From the NCBI GenBank assembly GCA_003695455.1, contig RFJF01000353.1:1-7825 (forward strand): DNA of 7,825 bases, in the 5' to 3' direction. Every line of letters starts with the position of its first letter. Position 1 is the first letter of the stretch. The notes below the pieces were generated by a model. That model saw nothing but the letters and a program-made list of their open reading frames with translations, did not search any database and was not told the DNA's origin. Source of the DNA: Chloroflexota bacterium (lineage in GTDB: Bacteria; Chloroflexota; Anaerolineae; 4572-78; J111). The translations under genes and the position numbers were made by a program. Positions 5,488 through 7,825 of the stretch are shown here, piece by piece.

Positions 5488-6972
5488 TTAATTTCCCCCG
5501 TTCCCATTGTGCCCATTGCCGTTGCTGCCCAGCCACGGTACATTTTCCAAATCAACTGTGGTCGGCTCCGGCGTAATATTGAAAATCTTTGAAGCGTCCC
5601 CTTCTGCAATCTTGGTCAGCATGTCAATGTACTGGTGTCCCAGCACATCGTCGGCCAGCGCCCGGCGTGTGATTCGGGCAAACTCGGTGGCAAGCTGGAG
5701 TTGCGCCGGCCCGATAGTAACACCGGCGGCAGCCATGCCGTTCAAAATGGCACGTACCAGACCGCCGCGGGTTGTATTCCGCTGCCCCTCGATTCTTTGA
5801 ATGGCCTCCGCCTCGGCTTCTGATTTCAGACGAGTGTGAACTGCATCACGCACATCTTTGGGCAGGCTAATTTCCCGAATATCAATATTCCCGTAAGTGA
5901 TTCCCATCCCGTCATCGGCAAAACTGTTGATTTCTGCCAGGATGGCATCCTCAATTTCCTTGATTTTGCGCGAGTTAACGCGAGCAGAGAGAGTCCCTGC
6001 CGTCACATTGAAATCAAACAGTTCATCCAACTGGTGAGCCATCACCTGATCCCGCAGGCGGCCTACCGGCACATTGTCACCGAATCCCTTCCAACCGCCG
6101 GACGTGCCGTTGAATCCGGCTTTTGTGAGTGTTTGAATATCAACCGGAAAAACGCCGAACTTGCTTTCTTTCAACACACCCGGCGTTACGGGGTCCGCCG
6201 GGGTAATCTGATACACAATCCCCATCTCGATGGTCAGCGGGATGCGGTCGGCGGTGATGACGTTCTCAACCACCTGCGTCACAGATTGCTTGCGCAAATC
6301 AAACACAGTGCGAATCATCTCGTTTTTGACGGTCTGCACCACCCCCGGCCCGTGGATACCGGTAATCTTGCCGCCGCGTTCGGTAATGATGGCGTTGCCG
6401 GGTTTGACAAAAATTTTACCCCGGCTGAGCCATTTGTTGGTGTAGCCCTGTTTTTTGATATCGGTAATCTGGCCGTTTTCCACCACTTGCCAGGTCAGTG
6501 TAAAATCAGTGATCAGCAGGAAGAAGGATTTGAAGCCCTGCCAAAAGGTCAACCCTTCCGATTCGTGGAGGGCCAGCACGTACAGGCTGCTAAAATAGCC
6601 CACCGCCAGCAAAAAGACCAGCATCACCGGCAGGGTAAGCAACACCCCGCCGCCCAGCATCGCCGCAATTCTGGCCCCGGCATAATTAATGGGTTGCAGA
6701 CTTTCGGCGGTGAGTACAATGGGCACATCACGCACCTGAAATACAACCATCATCACCGTTGAAATTAAACCGGCCAGCATCGCCCCCCACGATGCAATGG
6801 CCCACATTCCCCGGTTAGACACATCTTTGTATGGTACCGACATAAACGCAAACATGGCCCAGGCCAGCACAAACACCGCCGACCCCGCCAGCCACCACCA
6901 GCCGGGCGCCAGCACAAATATGGCCGCCGTCACCACAGAAACCAGTACAATTATCACGTTAGCAAGCATCAT
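5488..6972 (-). CDS. Polytopic SPFH/band-7 domain membrane protein
   Basis: A 494-residue protein. About four hydrophobic segments come first (about 4-22, 27-45, 57-78 and 103-135). A cytoplasmic-type SPFH (stomatin/prohibitin/flotillin/HflK-C) domain follows at about 165-385, starting around SRGKIFVKPGNAIITERGGK and including VITADRIPLTIEMGIVYQI. A helical region (about 370-400, DAVHTRLKSEAEAEAIQRIEGQR) matches the coiled-coil-forming end of SPFH proteins that drives oligomer rings. The C-terminus ends in a short Asn/Gly-rich tail, GSNGNGHNGNGGN. SPFH proteins organise membrane microdomains or control proteases; which applies here is unknown. Typical stomatins and prohibitins have one N-terminal membrane hairpin or segment, so the larger membrane part is unusual. 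The start is ATG-ATG: the GGGAGG SD (6975-6980) is two bases from the first ATG but five from the second (6969), so the true start may be one codon later. It stands alone, upstream of vapBC on the same strand. Confidence 0.85.
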   Translation of the reverse strand: MMLANVIIVLVSVVTAAIFVLAPGWWWLAGSAVFVLAWAMFAFMSVPYKDVSNRGMWAIASWGAMLAGLISTVMMVVFQVRDVPIVLTAESLQPINYAGARIAAMLGGGVLLTLPVMLVFLLAVGYFSSLYVLALHESEGLTFWQGFKSFFLLITDFTLTWQVVENGQITDIKKQGYTNKWLSRGKIFVKPGNAIITERGGKITGIHGPGVVQTVKNEMIRTVFDLRKQSVTQVVENVITADRIPLTIEMGIVYQITPADPVTPGVLKESKFGVFPVDIQTLTKAGFNGTSGGWKGFGDNVPVGRLRDQVMAHQLDELFDFNVTAGTLSARVNSRKIKEIEDAILAEINSFADDGMGITYGNIDIREISLPKDVRDAVHTRLKSEAEAEAIQRIEGQRNTTRGGLVRAILNGMAAAGVTIGPAQLQLATEFARITRRALADDVLGHQYIDMLTKIAEGDASKIFNITPEPTTVDLENVPWLGSNGNGHNGNGGN

Positions 6973-7080
6973 TGCCTCCCGTTTTTGCTAACCCCCGATA
7001 TGCAAACAGCGCGCAGGGCATCCTTCTTTCCCCCACGCGCTTCATTCTGTTGTCAATGAACAAGTGTGTGATATTGAATT

Positions 7081-7109
7081 ATGACAAGTTGTGATTAACA
7101 TAATATCAT
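7081..7109 (+). promoter_or_regulatory. Promoter candidate toward the MOSC gene
   Basis: ATGACA (7081-7086) matches the -35 consensus at five of six positions, followed by a 17-bp spacer and TATCAT (7104-7109), a five-of-six -10. It would start transcription at about 7116 and leave a long leader of about 260 bases before the MOSC ATG. A closer promoter may exist, but no good hexamer pair was seen nearer the gene. Confidence 0.35.
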
Positions 7110-7128
7110 ATTTGCAGGCCATGTTCAA
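7100..7128 (-). promoter_or_regulatory. Promoter candidate for the SPFH gene
   Basis: On the minus strand: TTGAAC (7123-7128, four of six), a 17-bp spacer and TATTAT (7100-7105, five of six). Transcription would start at about 7093, with a leader of about 120 bases. Its -10 overlaps that of the plus-strand candidate, so the two could not be occupied at once. Confidence 0.4.
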
Positions 7129-7223
7129 GCTCCCCAACCTTTTTGTACCAGAATCACGCTGCCGGCATGTTGATAAATTGACTTCACCCAATTTGTCACT
7201 GCCAGCCGCACAGTGGCTGCATG

Positions 7224-7240
7224 ACCGGCGCTTCGCCGGT
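7224..7240. repeat. Small GC-rich hairpin in the MOSC upstream region
   Basis: ACCGGCG (7224-7230) and CGCCGGT (7234-7240) form a perfect seven-bp stem with loop CTT. Only TTT then G follows on the plus strand, too short for a good intrinsic terminator. It may be a leader RNA hairpin or a single REP-like unit; only one copy is in this window. Confidence 0.45.
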
Positions 7241-7378
7241 TTGACATTTGGGCCGAATCTGCTACGTTTAAGGCATTCAACTGTCGGGGGAACAGGCTGT
7301 TGCCCAACCAAACAACCACCATCCCATCATTGAAAATAAAGAACATAAGTAAAGTACCTGCAAAAAGAGGTCGGGGAA

Positions 7379-7825
7379 ATGTCTCAACAGCAAAGCGGTA
7401 AACTGGAAGCCATCTGGATAAAACGAGCCAAAGCCGGCCCCATGGACCCGGCCTCGCGGGCCACGCTGGAAGAGGGGCGGGGGTTGGTGGGCAACGCCAA
7501 TCAGGGCGGCAAACGGCAGGTCACCATCATCGAACAGGAACGGTGGCAGGCCGTGACCGGCGGCCTGAACGTGGAACTGGACCCCTCAACCCGGCGGGCC
7601 AACCTGATGGTCAGCGGTATCACCCTGCAAGAAACCCGGGGCCGGGTGCTGCAAATCGGCGATTGCCGCATCCGCATTTACGGCGAAACCCGCCCCTGCG
7701 AGCTGATGGACCAGTTTCAGCCCGGCTTACGCCGGGCGCTCCAGCCCAACTGGGGCGGCGGCGCGTTTGGCGAGGTTCTCGATTCCGGCGAAATTTCCGT
7801 GGGCAATTCTGTGCAGTGGCTGGAG
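7379..7825 (+). CDS. MOSC-domain protein, 3' end cut by the window
   Basis: An open frame from ATG at 7379 to the window edge gives 149 residues without a stop. An AGAGG SD (7366-7370) lies eight bases upstream. The whole visible protein is one MOSC (molybdenum cofactor sulfurase C-terminal) domain: the glycine turn GRGLVGNANQGGKRQV (about 33-48), RRANLMVSGI (72-81), the GETRPCELM motif with the conserved Cys107, and FGEVLDSGEISVGNSVQW near the end. In the family this cysteine is thought to carry sulfur, and stand-alone MOSC proteins resemble YiiM/YuaD-type proteins linked to molybdenum-cofactor sulfur transfer or N-hydroxylated-compound reduction. No molybdenum gene is visible beside it, so the substrate is unknown. 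Probably only a few residues are missing, since the domain's last strand is present. Confidence 0.9.
   Translation, partial: MSQQQSGKLEAIWIKRAKAGPMDPASRATLEEGRGLVGNANQGGKRQVTIIEQERWQAVTGGLNVELDPSTRRANLMVSGITLQETRGRVLQIGDCRIRIYGETRPCELMDQFQPGLRRALQPNWGGGAFGEVLDSGEISVGNSVQWLE

Larger units (their letters stand above)
6973..7378. other. Divergent intergenic region between SPFH and MOSC genes
   Basis: A 406-bp stretch with no convincing gene; the short frames on either strand lack family resemblance and good start signals. An AT-rich core (about 7065-7115) contains opposed promoter candidates and a small palindrome, AATAT-C-ATATT at 7102-7112. It also contains CAAGTGTGTGAT (7061-7072) and CAAGTTGTGAT (7085-7095), an imperfect direct repeat 24 bp apart. 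A GC hairpin sits at 7224-7240. The rest (about 7241-7365) shows nothing I can name. Confidence 0.55.

Noticed and set aside
7051..7056. Perfect TTGACA -35 on the minus strand upstream of the SPFH gene
   Set aside because: No acceptable -10 follows at 15-19 bp; the sequence there is G-rich (GGGGAA).
7091..7333. 80-codon plus-strand open frame in the SPFH-MOSC gap
   Set aside because: It has no SD, covers promoter-like AT-rich DNA and a hairpin, and shows no protein-like pattern.

Overview
This 7.8-kb window looks like an ordinary chromosomal segment of an environmental bacterium. It has moderate-to-high GC coding DNA, Shine-Dalgarno (SD)-type starts and compact operons. The large Cache-HAMP-GAF-GAF HisKA_3 kinase with a NarL-type regulator, next to a multi-pass SPFH protein and a MOSC protein, resembles Chloroflexota (Anaerolineae-like) genomes. 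That placement rests on protein style alone and is tentative. There is no rRNA, tRNA, CRISPR array, insertion sequence, phage or conjugation gene.

Layout, left to right. (1) Positions 65-4182, minus strand, read from right to left: a membrane sensor histidine kinase (4182 to 1405), its LuxR/NarL-type response regulator (1408 to 695, overlapping the kinase by four bases), and, after a 45-bp gap, a small soluble PAS-like protein ending in a four-cysteine CxxC...CxxC module (649 to 65). This is probably one signalling operon driven from an extended -10 promoter near 4206-4214. (2) Positions 4183-4498: a 316-bp gene-free divergent region with that promoter and two inverted-repeat structures, one of them a three-tier hairpin over 86 bp. 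(3) Positions 4499-4768, plus strand: an unrecognised 89-residue protein. (4) Positions 4782-5362, minus strand: a VapBC-type toxin-antitoxin pair (AbrB-fold antitoxin first, PIN-domain ribonuclease toxin second, four-base GTGA overlap) behind a strong sigma70-like promoter with repeated candidate operators. (5) Positions 5488-6972, minus strand: a 494-residue SPFH/band-7 protein with about four N-terminal membrane segments. (6) Positions 6973-7378: a 406-bp divergent intergenic region with overlapping, opposed promoter candidates and a small GC hairpin. (7) Positions 7379-7825, plus strand: a MOSC-domain protein that runs off the window.

How the genes work together: the kinase should sense an external ligand through its Cache domain, integrate internal cues through two GAF domains, and phosphorylate Asp57 of the regulator. 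The PAS/four-cysteine protein is placed to add a cytoplasmic, possibly redox- or metal-linked input, but that role is inference. The toxin-antitoxin pair, the SPFH protein and the MOSC protein appear functionally separate from the two-component system.

I found no clear new defence or mobile system. The least explained items are the PAS/four-cysteine protein as a third operon member, the 89-residue orphan with its structured upstream region, the polytopic SPFH protein and the repeat-decorated vapBC promoter.
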